A DNA stretch of 64,000 bases from Allosphingosinicella indica (lineage in GTDB: Bacteria; Pseudomonadota; Alphaproteobacteria; Sphingomonadales; Sphingomonadaceae). Both the position numbers and the translations under genes were made by a program. Below are positions 40,306 through 48,651 of this stretch, in pieces. The number at the start of each line of letters is the position of its first letter. Within the stretch, counting starts at the first letter, position 1. The notes beneath the pieces are model-generated. The model was given only the letters and a program-made list of their open reading frames with translations. It did no database searches and was not told the origin of the DNA. The stretch lies in contig NZ_LT840185.1 in NCBI RefSeq assembly GCF_900177405.1, forward strand, positions 62,001 through 126,000. The letters run 5' to 3'.

Positions 40306-40932
40306 ATGTGCAATCTCTACACTGTCCGGAAAAGCGCCGCTGAAATCGCCCTTCATTTCGGCGTTCCCGATCCGGTCGCAAGCAACGCGGGACCGGACGT
40401 ATATCCGGGCCAGCCTGGACTCGTCGTGCGCGGCGAAGGCGACAGTCGTCGCCTTCAATCGATGATCTGGGGCTTTCCGCTCCGGCTCAAGACGATGAAG
40501 CCCGGTTCACAGCCAAAGCCGGTCAACAATATTGCCGACCTCAACAAGGCGATGTGGATCGGCTTCGCGCGTAAGCCGCAATGGCGCTGTATCATTCCCG
40601 TCACTGAATTCGCCGAGGCGGAAGGCGTGAAGGGGAGCAAGACGAGGACGTGGTTCAGCGTGCAGGATGAGCCCCTGTTCGGCTGGGCGGGCCTGTGGCG
40701 CGACAGTGCCGAGTGGGGCTCGGTTTATTCCGGTGTCATGACCGACTGCAACGACGCCATCCGCCCCGTGCATGACCGCATGCCGGTCCTGTTGCGCCGG
40801 GACGAATATGATGCCTGGCTTCGCGGCAGCTTCCAGGACGTGCTCGCCTTCCAGGCGCGTTGCTTCCCGGCTGAAAGCATCATCATGCGCCGAACGAGCG
40901 ATCCATGGGTCACACGGCGCGCAACCGCGTGA
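40306..40932 (+). CDS. SOS response-associated peptidase (SRAP/HMCES family)
   Basis: A 208-residue SRAP protein that shields abasic sites in single-stranded DNA by crosslinking through Cys2. The mature N-terminus MCNLYTVRKS carries that Cys. Other conserved positions are visible: the Asn in KPVNNIADL, Glu in IPVTEFAEAEG, and the His in RPVHDRMPVLL. The RASP-like ESIIMRRTSDPW segment closes the domain. ATG 40306 directly gives the catalytic Cys2, fixing the start. No LexA box was seen just upstream. Confidence 0.92.
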   Translation: MCNLYTVRKSAAEIALHFGVPDPVASNAGPDVYPGQPGLVVRGEGDSRRLQSMIWGFPLRLKTMKPGSQPKPVNNIADLNKAMWIGFARKPQWRCIIPVTEFAEAEGVKGSKTRTWFSVQDEPLFGWAGLWRDSAEWGSVYSGVMTDCNDAIRPVHDRMPVLLRRDEYDAWLRGSFQDVLAFQARCFPAESIIMRRTSDPWVTRRATA

Positions 40933-41126
40933 GCCGTCTTTCGGACTGGGAGCTCTGGGCGTGTGCGCATCACATGGTGGAGCGGCACGGCGAGGATGCC
41001 CTCTGTCAGGCGGCACAAAGGGCCGACGCGCTTTTGAACCGCGGCGACACCGGCGGTTACCGGACCTGGTGCAACATCATGGCCAAGGCGGAAGAGCTGC
41101 TGGCGCCCCCCGGACCGGCGCATTGA
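40905..41126 (+). CDS. DUF6961 family small protein
   Basis: A 73-residue soluble protein with the family pattern LSDWELWACAHHMVERHGED, then ADALLNRGDTGGYRTWCNIM. It overlaps the 3' end of the SRAP gene by 28 bp and the next gene's likely TTG start by 4 bp, forming a tight operon. DUF6961 proteins are small sphingomonad proteins of unknown function. Confidence 0.7.
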   Translation: MGHTARNRVSRLSDWELWACAHHMVERHGEDALCQAAQRADALLNRGDTGGYRTWCNIMAKAEELLAPPGPAH

Positions 41127-41485
41127 GCGACCACAAGTCGGGAGCGGTGACACGCGTTGGACACGAAGGTCATCCCGTCACGCCCGATGGCCGTTACTTC
41201 GTCGTGCGCGGCCGGCTCTGGCGGATGTCCGACCCGTCGCTTACCGAAGACCGTCGCGCGACACTCGTGGCGAAACTCATGGAGGCCCGACGCGCAGTCG
41301 GCGCCGCACGGCGCAACGGCGATCCGGAGCAGGAGCGCACGGCGCGCGCGGCGGTCGACGAGGCCAAGATTTCATTGGGAGAGCGCGGTCCTGTCTGGTG
41401 GAGCGACGGCGCTCCCGACCTCAATCGAAGGCTGATCGGGGGCACGCCTTATGCGGACTGGTACGCCGGCCATCGCGACGGCTAG
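41123..41485 (+). CDS. hypothetical protein, likely TTG start
   Basis: A 120-residue protein (starting MSDHKSGAV if TTG 41123 is used; GTG 41147 is the alternative). It contains GRYFVVRGRLWRMSDPSLTE, a helical AKLMEARRAVGAARRNGD segment and a C-terminal GGTPYADWYAGH. Homologues in sphingomonads are annotated only as hypothetical as far as I know. Overlap with the DUF6961 stop indicates coupling. The larger open frame starting at 40772 shadows the SRAP gene and is not used. Confidence 0.55.
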   Translation: MSDHKSGAVTRVGHEGHPVTPDGRYFVVRGRLWRMSDPSLTEDRRATLVAKLMEARRAVGAARRNGDPEQERTARAAVDEAKISLGERGPVWWSDGAPDLNRRLIGGTPYADWYAGHRDG

Positions 41486-41650
41486 CGCCGTTGGTCGCTG
41501 GCGGCAGGCAACGAGCCACGCAGGCGGCTCGAGCACACCGACCCCTCTATCTGCGGCTGACCGGAAGTCGCCCCACTGCCGCAATTCTGGCTCCGGCCGC
41601 TTCCATTCTTGAGGCTTGCACGAACCGTGGTTCGCGCAGATCATCGAAAA

Positions 41651-41785
41651 ATGCCCTTCCGCGATCCCGAGCCTGAACGCTCTTCCCTCGGCATCCGGGT
41701 CGAAGCAGCCCTCCTGTCGCTGGCAGTCGTCGGCTCGATCGTCTCCGGGATCGTAATGCTGATCATGCGCCTGATCGGGCGCTGA
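41651..41785 (+). CDS. 44-residue single-helix membrane protein
   Basis: ATG 41651 opens a short frame encoding a charged start (MPFRDPEPERSS) and one strong membrane helix (VEAALLSLAVVGSIVSGIVM) ending RLIGR. The pattern of a polar N-terminus and a clean hydrophobic segment is protein-like, but there is no strong ribosome-binding site and the end overlaps the convergent protease gene by 23 bp. Moderate to low confidence. Confidence 0.4.
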   Translation: MPFRDPEPERSSLGIRVEAALLSLAVVGSIVSGIVMLIMRLIGR

Positions 41786-42416
41786 AAGGCACGGCGTTGC
41801 TATCGGCCGTCCCGTTCGAGCCCGTCAGGATCAGCACCGAATTTTCGACCCGCCAGCCGGCAAGACGCGACAGGAAATTCATGCCGAGGACGTCGAAGTC
41901 ACCGAGCGCCGGGCTGATGACGACCTTGAGGTTGCGCGCTTCGATCGGGCCGAGCTGCATCCGCGACAGGGTTGCGGTCCGAACCGTGACGAGGCCTCCT
42001 GCGGTTTGCATCACCACAGGCAGCAGCCCGGCATCGGGCTCAAGTGCCATGGCGCGTGCGGTCGCTTCCGAAAGCGCGGTTACGGTGGCACCGCTGTCGA
42101 TCAGCATGCGCCGCTCGACGCCGTCGAGCGACACGTTCGCCCAATAGTGGCCGTCCCCGGACAAGGGGATCCGAACCTCTCCGCCCTCGACTTGCTGCCG
42201 GTCGAGGCCGAACGGCGCCGTCAGCCTGGAGAGATTGGCATCGAAGGGCGCCTGTTGGAGCAGGAGAAACAGGCATAGACCGAGCAGCGCCAGCGAAAAC
42301 AGCGATCGCAGCAAGCCTCCGATGAAGGGAAGCCGGAACAGGAGGGCCAGCAACAATGCGCCGACCACCGCATAAAGAGCCAGCGGCTGCCATTCCGCGC
42401 TCACGTCCCATGTCAT
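41763..42416 (-). CDS. retropepsin-like aspartic protease, membrane-anchored (clan AA, TIGR02281-type)
   Basis: A 217-residue protein with two N-terminal membrane helices (LALYAVVGALLLALLFRLPF and SLFSLALLGLCLFLLL) and a periplasmic retropepsin-fold domain at about 80-200. The catalytic motif is MLIDSGATVTALS with Asp in DSG, followed by the ILE/LGMNFLSRL flap-side pattern. Single-domain proteins like this work as homodimers. Substrate unknown. ATG 42416 is the start; the 3' end overlaps a tiny convergent frame. Confidence 0.82.
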   Translation of the reverse strand: MTWDVSAEWQPLALYAVVGALLLALLFRLPFIGGLLRSLFSLALLGLCLFLLLQQAPFDANLSRLTAPFGLDRQQVEGGEVRIPLSGDGHYWANVSLDGVERRMLIDSGATVTALSEATARAMALEPDAGLLPVVMQTAGGLVTVRTATLSRMQLGPIEARNLKVVISPALGDFDVLGMNFLSRLAGWRVENSVLILTGSNGTADSNAVPFSARSGA

Positions 42417-42515
42417 GCCGCTTCAACGTCCCGTCGCGGCGATCCGATGCACGCGTCCCTATCGGTTCGAGGCCGCCTGGCTTGGACTTTGGAGAGACCG
42501 CACCATCTCGGCAAC

Positions 42516-43097
42516 ATGTCCGCGCAACAGTCCGACCTTTTCGGGAGCACCTTCCCCAACGGCTTCCAGCTGTGGGAAGGCTTGATCCAGGAAGGCGAAG
42601 AAGAGGCGCTCAAGCGCGAGATCGACGCGAGCGGCTTGGCACCGTTTCGCTTCCAGCAATGGCTCGGCAAGCGGCTTACCGCGTCTTACGGCTGGCACTA
42701 TGACTTCGAGCGCCAGCGCCTCGCTCCAGCAAATCCCCTCCCGGACTGGCTGACGGCGCTCAGAATTCGCATCGCCGCTCGCGCGAAGCGGGATGCCGAC
42801 GCCTTGGCGCAGGTCCTCCTCACGCGCTACGATCCGGGCGCGGGTATCGGGTGGCACCGCGACCGCCCCGACTTCGACGAGATATTCGGTGTGTCGCTCG
42901 GCGCCGAAGCGGCGCTCCGCTTCCGCCGTCGCAGCGTCCGCGGCTTCGAGCGCGCGACCGTGCCGATTCCGCCTCGCTCGCTATACTGCCTGTCCGGCCC
43001 TGTGCGAACGGAGTGGGAGCATAGCATCGCCCCGATCGCAGCCTGCCGATGGTCGATCACGTTCAGGACGCTCGCGCGCAGCCATCCTGAGACCTGA
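42516..43097 (+). CDS. AlkB-like 2-oxoglutarate-dependent dioxygenase
   Basis: A 193-residue AlkB-family oxygenase that can remove alkyl groups from nucleic-acid bases. Iron ligands are in GWHRDRPDF (HxD) and EWEHSIAPI (His), and the 2-oxoglutarate Arg pair is in CRWSITFRTL. The substrate-recognition lid region (GLAPFRFQQWLGKRLTASYG) is present. ATG 42516 begins MSAQQSDLFG, the usual beginning of this subgroup; upstream in-frame codons are not protein-like. Confidence 0.88.
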   Translation: MSAQQSDLFGSTFPNGFQLWEGLIQEGEEEALKREIDASGLAPFRFQQWLGKRLTASYGWHYDFERQRLAPANPLPDWLTALRIRIAARAKRDADALAQVLLTRYDPGAGIGWHRDRPDFDEIFGVSLGAEAALRFRRRSVRGFERATVPIPPRSLYCLSGPVRTEWEHSIAPIAACRWSITFRTLARSHPET

Positions 43098-43186
43098 CGT
43101 CGTTCGCGTCAGCCATGCCGCCGTCCGACGTGTGCCACTCCCACCTGGCTTCGCCGACGGGGCTTGCATGTGCGAAAACTCGCCTG

Positions 43187-43207
43187 TAACACCGTGACAC
43201 CGTGTTA
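43187..43207 (+). promoter_or_regulatory. inverted repeat upstream of the histidine operon
   Basis: TAACAC (43187-43192) and GTGTTA (43202-43207) are an inverted repeat with a 9-nt spacer. ACACCGTG-like words recur at 43189, 43197 and, as ATCGTGATGTAAC, downstream. It sits 27 bases before the yerC start and could be an operator for that TrpR-like regulator, or overlap the operon promoter. No histidine-rich leader peptide was found. Confidence 0.45.
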
Positions 43208-43233
43208 TCGTGATGTAACAAACGAGACTGCTC

Positions 43234-43542
43234 GTGTCCTCTGTCAAGTCTTCGCAGGATCTTACCGACGATCTGTGCGACGCCCTGCTCACCCCGGCGG
43301 ACCGGGAAGCGATGCTGCGGCTGCTGCGCGACCTTTGTACGCCAGCGGAGGTGCACAGCCTGGCCGAGCGTTGGCATGTCGCGCGACTGCTCACCACAGG
43401 CATGTCCTACCGGGAAATCCATGAGGCTACTGGTGTCAGCACAACCACGGTCGTTCGCGTGGCCCGGTTCCTCAACCAGGAGCCCCACCAGGGCTATCGC
43501 GATGCCATCGCCGCGCTGGAGGCCCGCGATGCGGACCGATGA
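43234..43542 (+). CDS. YerC/YecD family TrpR-related regulator
   Basis: A 102-residue TrpR-superfamily protein (LTPADREAMLRLLRDLCTPA, EVHSLAERWHVARLLTTGMS, YREIHEATGVSTTTVVRVAR). The last segment is the helix-turn-helix. The family is typically found beside histidine biosynthesis genes, and here it overlaps hisG by 14 bp as the first gene of the operon. GTG 43234 is the start. Probably a histidine- or phosphoribosyl-metabolite-responsive repressor; the effector is not established from sequence. Confidence 0.88.
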   Translation: MSSVKSSQDLTDDLCDALLTPADREAMLRLLRDLCTPAEVHSLAERWHVARLLTTGMSYREIHEATGVSTTTVVRVARFLNQEPHQGYRDAIAALEARDADR

Positions 43543-44419
43543 CAGTCGCCTGCACATCGCGATCCAGAAATCGGGCCGGCTCGCCGAGCAGAGTCGCCGG
43601 CTGCTGCGCGACGCGGGGCTCCGCCTGCAGGAGGGTAAGAACGCCCTCACCGCGCGGATCGAGAATTTTCCGGCCGACCTTATGTATGTCCGAGACGATG
43701 ACATCCCGACCTTCGTCGCCGACGGGGTTTGCGAGCTCGGGATCGTGGGCAGCAATGTTTTGCGCGAGTTCGAGCTCGCCGAGCGCGACAGCCGGTACGA
43801 GATCCTCTCGCCGCTGGGCTTCGGACGCTGCGCGCTCAAGCTTGCGGCCGCGGCTACAAGCGACTGGCACGGCCTCGCCGACCTAGGCGAAGCCCGCATC
43901 GCCACGTCCTATCCCCACATCGTGCGCGATTTCCTCGAGCAGCGGCAGATCGCCGCCACCGTGGTCACCATGAACGGCGCGGTCGAACTCGCACCGCGTC
44001 TCGGCATCGCGCCGTTCATCTGCGATCTCGTCTCGACCGGCGCGACGCTCGAGGCGAACGGGCTTCGGCCGCTCGAGACATTGTTCGAAAGCGAAGCGGT
44101 ACTGGTCCGCACCCGCGGCGCGCTCGATGAAGCGCGGCAAGAGACCATGAACGGCCTCGTCCGCCGCATCGGCGGCGTCCTCGCCACCAAGGAGTCCAAA
44201 TATATCATGCTCAACGCGCCGGAAGCGGCGCTGCCGGCGATCAGCGCGCTGCTTCCCGGCGCCGAGGCACCCACCATCCTTCCGCTTCATGCGCGGCCGG
44301 GCCAATTCGCGGTGCATGCGGTCTGCCAGGAGTCGGTCTTCTGGGAGACGCTCCACAAGCTGAAGGCCAATGGCGCATCGGCCATTCTCGTCCTTCCCAT
44401 CGAGAAGATGATGCTGTGA
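43529..44419 (+). CDS. hisG: ATP phosphoribosyltransferase, long form
   Basis: First enzyme of histidine synthesis: joins ATP and PRPP. The 296-residue length and the C-terminal regulatory domain (LATKESKYIMLNAPEAALPA onward) show the long, hexameric, histidine-inhibited form that does not need HisZ. Catalytic part: IAIQKSGRLAEQS at the N-terminus, PRLGIAPFICDLVSTGATLE as the PRPP-binding loop. ATG 43529 lies inside the yerC tail; the stop overlaps hisD (ATGCTGTGA region) by 4 bp. Confidence 0.96.
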   Translation: MRTDDSRLHIAIQKSGRLAEQSRRLLRDAGLRLQEGKNALTARIENFPADLMYVRDDDIPTFVADGVCELGIVGSNVLREFELAERDSRYEILSPLGFGRCALKLAAAATSDWHGLADLGEARIATSYPHIVRDFLEQRQIAATVVTMNGAVELAPRLGIAPFICDLVSTGATLEANGLRPLETLFESEAVLVRTRGALDEARQETMNGLVRRIGGVLATKESKYIMLNAPEAALPAISALLPGAEAPTILPLHARPGQFAVHAVCQESVFWETLHKLKANGASAILVLPIEKMML

Positions 44420-45711
44420 AGATCCTGGACTGGGAGAGGTTGGACGCGGCGGACCGCGCCGCCGCGCTGGTGCGGCCGGCCCAGCGCAGCAAGGCTGGAC
44501 TGCGTGACGCCGTGCGATCGATCGTCGAGGATGTCCGCGACGGAGGATGGGACGCGCTGGCCGAGATCGCCATCCGCATCGACGAGACGCCTCCGCAGCG
44601 GCTTGCCGTCGGACCCGCGGCGGAAGCCGCCCGCCGCGAGCTGGCCGACAAGGATCAAGCCGCGATCGCGCTCGCCGCTCGCAACATCGCCGCCTTTCAT
44701 GATGCCTGCCGGCCGCGCGACGTGACCGTCGAAACGATGCCCGGCCTCAATGTCGCCAAGGTCTGGCGCCCGATCGAGCGCATCGGTCTCTACATCCCGG
44801 GCGGAGCGACACCGCTCTTCTCGACACTGCTCATGCTGGCGCTTCCAGCGCGCGCGGCAGGCGTGCCCGAGCTCGTCGTCGTGGCGCCGCCGGCTACAGG
44901 CGGCCTCGATCCCGCGATCGCCCTTGCCGCAGAGTATTGCGGCATCGACGCGATCTGGACGGTGGGCGGCGCTCAGGCGATCGCAGCGCTCGCCTTCGGC
45001 GCTGGCGACATCCCGCGGGTCGACAAGATCTGTGGCCCCGGAAACGCATGGGTCGCCGCGGCGAAGGCGCTGGTGGCGAGCATGGCCGGAGGCCCGGCGA
45101 TCGACCTTCCGGCAGGCCCGAGCGAATTGCTGGTCATCGCCGATGCCGGCGCCGACCCCGCGACGATCGCCGCCGACCTACTGAGCCAGGCCGAGCATGA
45201 TGCCGCGGCGCAAGTGCTCCTGGCCACCGATAGCGCGGATGTCGCGGCGCGCGTCGCAGCCGAACTGGAGCGCCAGCTGCCCTTGCTGCCGCGCGTGGAG
45301 ACGGCCCGAAGCGCCCTTCGCAACGGGCGCATCCTCCTGACGCGCGATCTCGACGAGGCCGTCACTATCGCCAATCTCTATGCGCCCGAGCATCTCGCGC
45401 TTGCCGTGGCCGATCCCGCGCCGTTGCTCGAACGGGTGCGCAACGCCGGAGCGGTCTTCGTCGGGCGCCATGCCGCCGAGACGTTCGGCGACTATCTCGC
45501 CGGCTCGAGCCATGTCCTTCCGACCGACGGCGCCGCGCGCGCCTGGAGCGGCATATCGGTGCACAGCTTCCTGAAGGCGATTACGGTCCAGTCGATCGAT
45601 GCCGCCGCCGCCGCCGCGATCGCCGCGCCTGCCGCGGCGCTGGCCCGGCTGGAAGGTCTCGAAGCCCATGCGCGCGCCGCCGAGGCGCGCGCCGAACAGG
45701 TGGCGGCATGA
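44416..45711 (+). CDS. hisD: histidinol dehydrogenase
   Basis: Last two oxidations of the pathway (L-histidinol to L-histidine, NAD+ and Zn2+). 431 residues, usual length. Motifs: WRPIERIGLYIPGG ATPLFS near residue 115, GGAQAIAALAFGAG and KICGPGNAWVAAAK at 185-215, and the zinc site region DLLSQAEHDAAAQ and YAPEHLALA. GTG 44416 overlaps the hisG stop, and its own stop overlaps hisC-B by 4 bp. Confidence 0.96.
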   Translation: MKILDWERLDAADRAAALVRPAQRSKAGLRDAVRSIVEDVRDGGWDALAEIAIRIDETPPQRLAVGPAAEAARRELADKDQAAIALAARNIAAFHDACRPRDVTVETMPGLNVAKVWRPIERIGLYIPGGATPLFSTLLMLALPARAAGVPELVVVAPPATGGLDPAIALAAEYCGIDAIWTVGGAQAIAALAFGAGDIPRVDKICGPGNAWVAAAKALVASMAGGPAIDLPAGPSELLVIADAGADPATIAADLLSQAEHDAAAQVLLATDSADVAARVAAELERQLPLLPRVETARSALRNGRILLTRDLDEAVTIANLYAPEHLALAVADPAPLLERVRNAGAVFVGRHAAETFGDYLAGSSHVLPTDGAARAWSGISVHSFLKAITVQSIDAAAAAAIAAPAAALARLEGLEAHARAAEARAEQVAA

Positions 45712-47357
45712 CCTGCCTCGCCGAACGGCTCGCGCGGCCAGAAATCGTTGCGCTGGGGGATTTCGACATCCCGCCGCGCGCAGTGCCGGGCGACACGATC
45801 AAGCTCGATGCTAATGAAAATCCCTTCGAGCCGCTGGGACCCGCTGCGCTCGCCGCCAGCGTCAACCGCTATCCCGAGCCGCAGCCCGCCCGGCTGAAGG
45901 CCATGCTGGCGAGCCTCTATGGCGTCGATCCCGACGCGCTCGTCGTCACGCGCGGCGCTGACGATGCGATCGACATGCTGATCCGCGCCTTCTGCCGTCC
46001 GGGAGATGATGCGATCCTGATCGCGCCGCCGACCTTCACGGCCTATGCGCATTTCGCCCGGCTCCAGGGCGCCCGCGTCGTCGAGCATTACCTTGGCCCC
46101 GACTTCGCGCTGGATGCGCAAGGCTTCGTCGCTGCCGCACGCGCGACGCCTAGCCTCAAACTCGCCTTCCTCTGCTCGCCCGACAATCCGACCGGCGGAA
46201 TCGTCGCTGCCGACACCCTGTGCGCGATCGCGGACGCGCTCCCCGAGACGATTCTCGTCGTCGACGAGGCCTATATCGAATTCTCCTGTGCCGAGAGCGT
46301 CGCGCGCGAGGCTGTCCGCCGGCCCAATCTCGTTGTGCTACGGACCCTGTCCAAGGCCTTTGGCCTCGCCGGGGCACGGATCGGAGCTGCGATCGGAAGC
46401 CGGGCGTTGATCGCGCTCGCCGCACGCGCCTTGCCGCCCTATCCGCTGTCGAGCCTTTCCATCGCCGCTGCGCTCGACGCGCTCGCGCCGGAACGGCGCA
46501 GACTCCATGCCGATCGCATCGCGCGCATCATCGCAGAACGCGCGCGCATGGCTGAGCGGCTGCGTCGCGCCTCCGGCCTCGACCGGGTTCGCGACGGCGG
46601 CGGCAATTTCCTGTTTCTCGAGGCGAAGGATCCCGCGAAGCTCAGGGAAAGTTTCGCTGCTGCCGGCATCCTTGCCCGCTTCCGCGAAACGGCGGCACCC
46701 GGCGGTGTCCGCCTGACGATCGGCACGCGCGCGGAGAATGACGCGGTGCTCGCCGCGCTGGGCATCGGCGACAGTCCGGTCGGATCGCGGCGCGCCGACA
46801 TCGCGCGCGACACCAACGAAACCCGCATTGCCGTCGCAATCGACCTGGATGCTGCCGCGCCGCGCCGCATCGACACCGGCGTCCCCTTCTTCGACCATAT
46901 GCTCGACCAGGTCGCAGCCCATGGCGGCTTCTCGCTGCTGCTGACCTGCACGGGCGATCTTCACGTCGATGCGCATCACTGCATCGAGGATTGCGCGATC
47001 GCATTCGGATCGGCGCTGTCCAAGGCGCTGGGCGACCGGAGCGGTATCGGCCGCTACGGCTTCTCGTTGCCGATGGACGAAGCGCGCGCCGAAATTCTGC
47101 TCGACCTGTCCGGCCGGCCGTACAGCCTGTTCGAGGGCAGCTTCGCCGCGACGCATATCGGCGCCTATCCGACGATGATGACCGCGCATGTCTTTCGCTC
47201 GTTCGCCGATGCGCTCCGCGCGACGGTCCATGTGCGCGTCGCGGGAGAGGACGACCATCACAAGACCGAAGCCTGTTTCAAGGCGCTCGGCCGGGCGCTG
47301 CGCCAGGCGATCCGCCGCGAGGCGGGAGGCGTCCCCAGCACCAAGGGCCTCCTGTGA
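45708..47357 (+). CDS. HisC-HisB fusion: histidinol-phosphate aminotransferase + imidazoleglycerol-phosphate dehydratase
   Basis: One uninterrupted 549-residue frame joins two pathway enzymes. Residues 1-355 are HisC: KLDANENPFEPLGP near the N-terminus, YIEF after VVDEA, and the PLP lysine in RTLSKAFGLAGARIG. Residues about 362-549 are the HisB dehydratase: RDTNETRIAVAIDLD, GVPFFDHMLDQVAAHG, HHCIEDCAIAFG and EDDHHKTEACFKA, with the manganese-binding histidine clusters. The junction (GIGDSPVGSRRADIARD) has no start codon or ribosome-binding site. No phosphatase domain is present, unlike enterobacterial HisB. A HisC-dehydratase fusion is not one I know as common. Confidence 0.95.
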   Translation: MTCLAERLARPEIVALGDFDIPPRAVPGDTIKLDANENPFEPLGPAALAASVNRYPEPQPARLKAMLASLYGVDPDALVVTRGADDAIDMLIRAFCRPGDDAILIAPPTFTAYAHFARLQGARVVEHYLGPDFALDAQGFVAAARATPSLKLAFLCSPDNPTGGIVAADTLCAIADALPETILVVDEAYIEFSCAESVAREAVRRPNLVVLRTLSKAFGLAGARIGAAIGSRALIALAARALPPYPLSSLSIAAALDALAPERRRLHADRIARIIAERARMAERLRRASGLDRVRDGGGNFLFLEAKDPAKLRESFAAAGILARFRETAAPGGVRLTIGTRAENDAVLAALGIGDSPVGSRRADIARDTNETRIAVAIDLDAAAPRRIDTGVPFFDHMLDQVAAHGGFSLLLTCTGDLHVDAHHCIEDCAIAFGSALSKALGDRSGIGRYGFSLPMDEARAEILLDLSGRPYSLFEGSFAATHIGAYPTMMTAHVFRSFADALRATVHVRVAGEDDHHKTEACFKALGRALRQAIRREAGGVPSTKGLL

Positions 47358-47935
47358 TGCTTGCGATCGTCGATCTCGGCTGCGGCAACCTCGGGTCCGT
47401 CCGCGCCGGCTTCGAGCGTCTCGGCCTGGCGCCGGTTACGACCTGCGATCCGGGCGCGATCGCGGCCGCCGACCGCATCGTGTTGCCCGGGGTGGGCGCC
47501 GCCGGCTACGCCATGGCACGCATCCATGCGCTGGGACTGGCGGAAGTGATCCAACAGTTACGCCAGCCACTGCTCGGCATCTGCCTCGGCATGCAATTGC
47601 TCTTCGAGCGAAGCGAGGAAGGCGGCACCGCCTGTCTCGGCATCCTGCCCGGCACCGTGCGCGCATTGAAGAGCGCGCGCGGCCTGCCGGTCCCGCACAT
47701 GGGTTGGAACAGCCTTGCGCGCGCCGAGTCCGGCTTCGGCCTCGATGCAGGCGACCATCTCTATTTCGCGCACAGTTTCGCCTGCGACGCCAGCGCCGCG
47801 ACGACGGCAGAGGTCGTTTATGGCCGGACGATCGCCGCGCTCGTCGCCAGCAACAATGTCTGGGGCGCGCAATTCCATCCCGAGCGTTCGGCGGAGCCGG
47901 GCGCCCGCTTCCTCAAGGCCTGGTTGTCGCAATGA
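47357..47935 (+). CDS. hisH: imidazole glycerol phosphate synthase, glutaminase subunit
   Basis: Glutamine amidotransferase half of the HisH-HisF complex, 192 residues. The nucleophile Cys is in LLGICLGMQLLFERS, and the His-Glu pair is in WGAQFHPERSAEP. VDLGCGNLGSVRAGFERLG is the usual start. ATG 47357 shares one base with the hisC-B stop (TGATG), and the stop overlaps hisA by 4 bp. Confidence 0.96.
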   Translation: MLAIVDLGCGNLGSVRAGFERLGLAPVTTCDPGAIAAADRIVLPGVGAAGYAMARIHALGLAEVIQQLRQPLLGICLGMQLLFERSEEGGTACLGILPGTVRALKSARGLPVPHMGWNSLARAESGFGLDAGDHLYFAHSFACDASAATTAEVVYGRTIAALVASNNVWGAQFHPERSAEPGARFLKAWLSQ

Positions 47936-48651
47936 TCCTCTATCCTGCGATGGACCTGATGCGCGGCGAAGTGGTGCGCCTGAAGCAGGGCCGCTTCGAC
48001 GATGCGACATCCTATTCGGCCGATCCGGCCGCAGCGCTCGCGGCCTTCGCGGCGGCGGGCGCCACATGGGCGCACGTCGTCGATCTCGACGGCGCCCATG
48101 CCGGCACGACGGTCCAGCATCAGGCAATCATGCGCCTGGTCCGGTCCGGCGCGTCGCTCGCTCTTCAGGTCGGCGGCGGCATCCGCCGCCGCGACGAGGT
48201 CGCACGCCTGCTCGATGCCGGAGTGGCACGGGTGGTCGTCGGAAGCCTGGCGGCAGACGATCCGCGCCGCGTACGCGGCTGGCTCGAGGAATTCGGCACC
48301 GAGCAGCTGGCGCTCGCGCTCGACGTCTCGCTTGTCCGCGGCAATCCCGTCGTGATGACCGCTGGCTGGACGAAAAGTGCCGCCCGTTCGCTTTGGGAGG
48401 TCGCCGCGGAATTTCCGCCCGACGTGCATCTTCTCGTCACCGACATCGGCCGGGACGGCATGCTTGAGGGCCCCAATCTCACATTGCTCGACGACGTCGC
48501 AGAGCGGTTACCGGAAGCGCGGGTGCAGGCGTCCGGCGGCGTCTCTTCGCTCGACGATCTGCGACGTCTGTCGAGCGCCGGGGTGATCGTAGGCCGCGCC
48601 CTTTGGGAAGGACGCTTCTCGCTCGAAGAGGCGCTCGATGCTGTCGCATAG
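47932..48651 (+). CDS. hisA: ProFAR isomerase
   Basis: 1-(5-phosphoribosyl)-5-[(5-phosphoribosylamino)methylideneamino]imidazole-4-carboxamide isomerase, 239-residue beta/alpha barrel. The first catalytic Asp is in YPAMDLMRGEVVRLKQG, the second in LLVTDIGRDGMLEGPN, with phosphate-binding GGGIRR and SGGVSS loops. It overlaps hisH by 4 bp and hisF by 14 bp. Confidence 0.96.
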   Translation: MILYPAMDLMRGEVVRLKQGRFDDATSYSADPAAALAAFAAAGATWAHVVDLDGAHAGTTVQHQAIMRLVRSGASLALQVGGGIRRRDEVARLLDAGVARVVVGSLAADDPRRVRGWLEEFGTEQLALALDVSLVRGNPVVMTAGWTKSAARSLWEVAAEFPPDVHLLVTDIGRDGMLEGPNLTLLDDVAERLPEARVQASGGVSSLDDLRRLSSAGVIVGRALWEGRFSLEEALDAVA

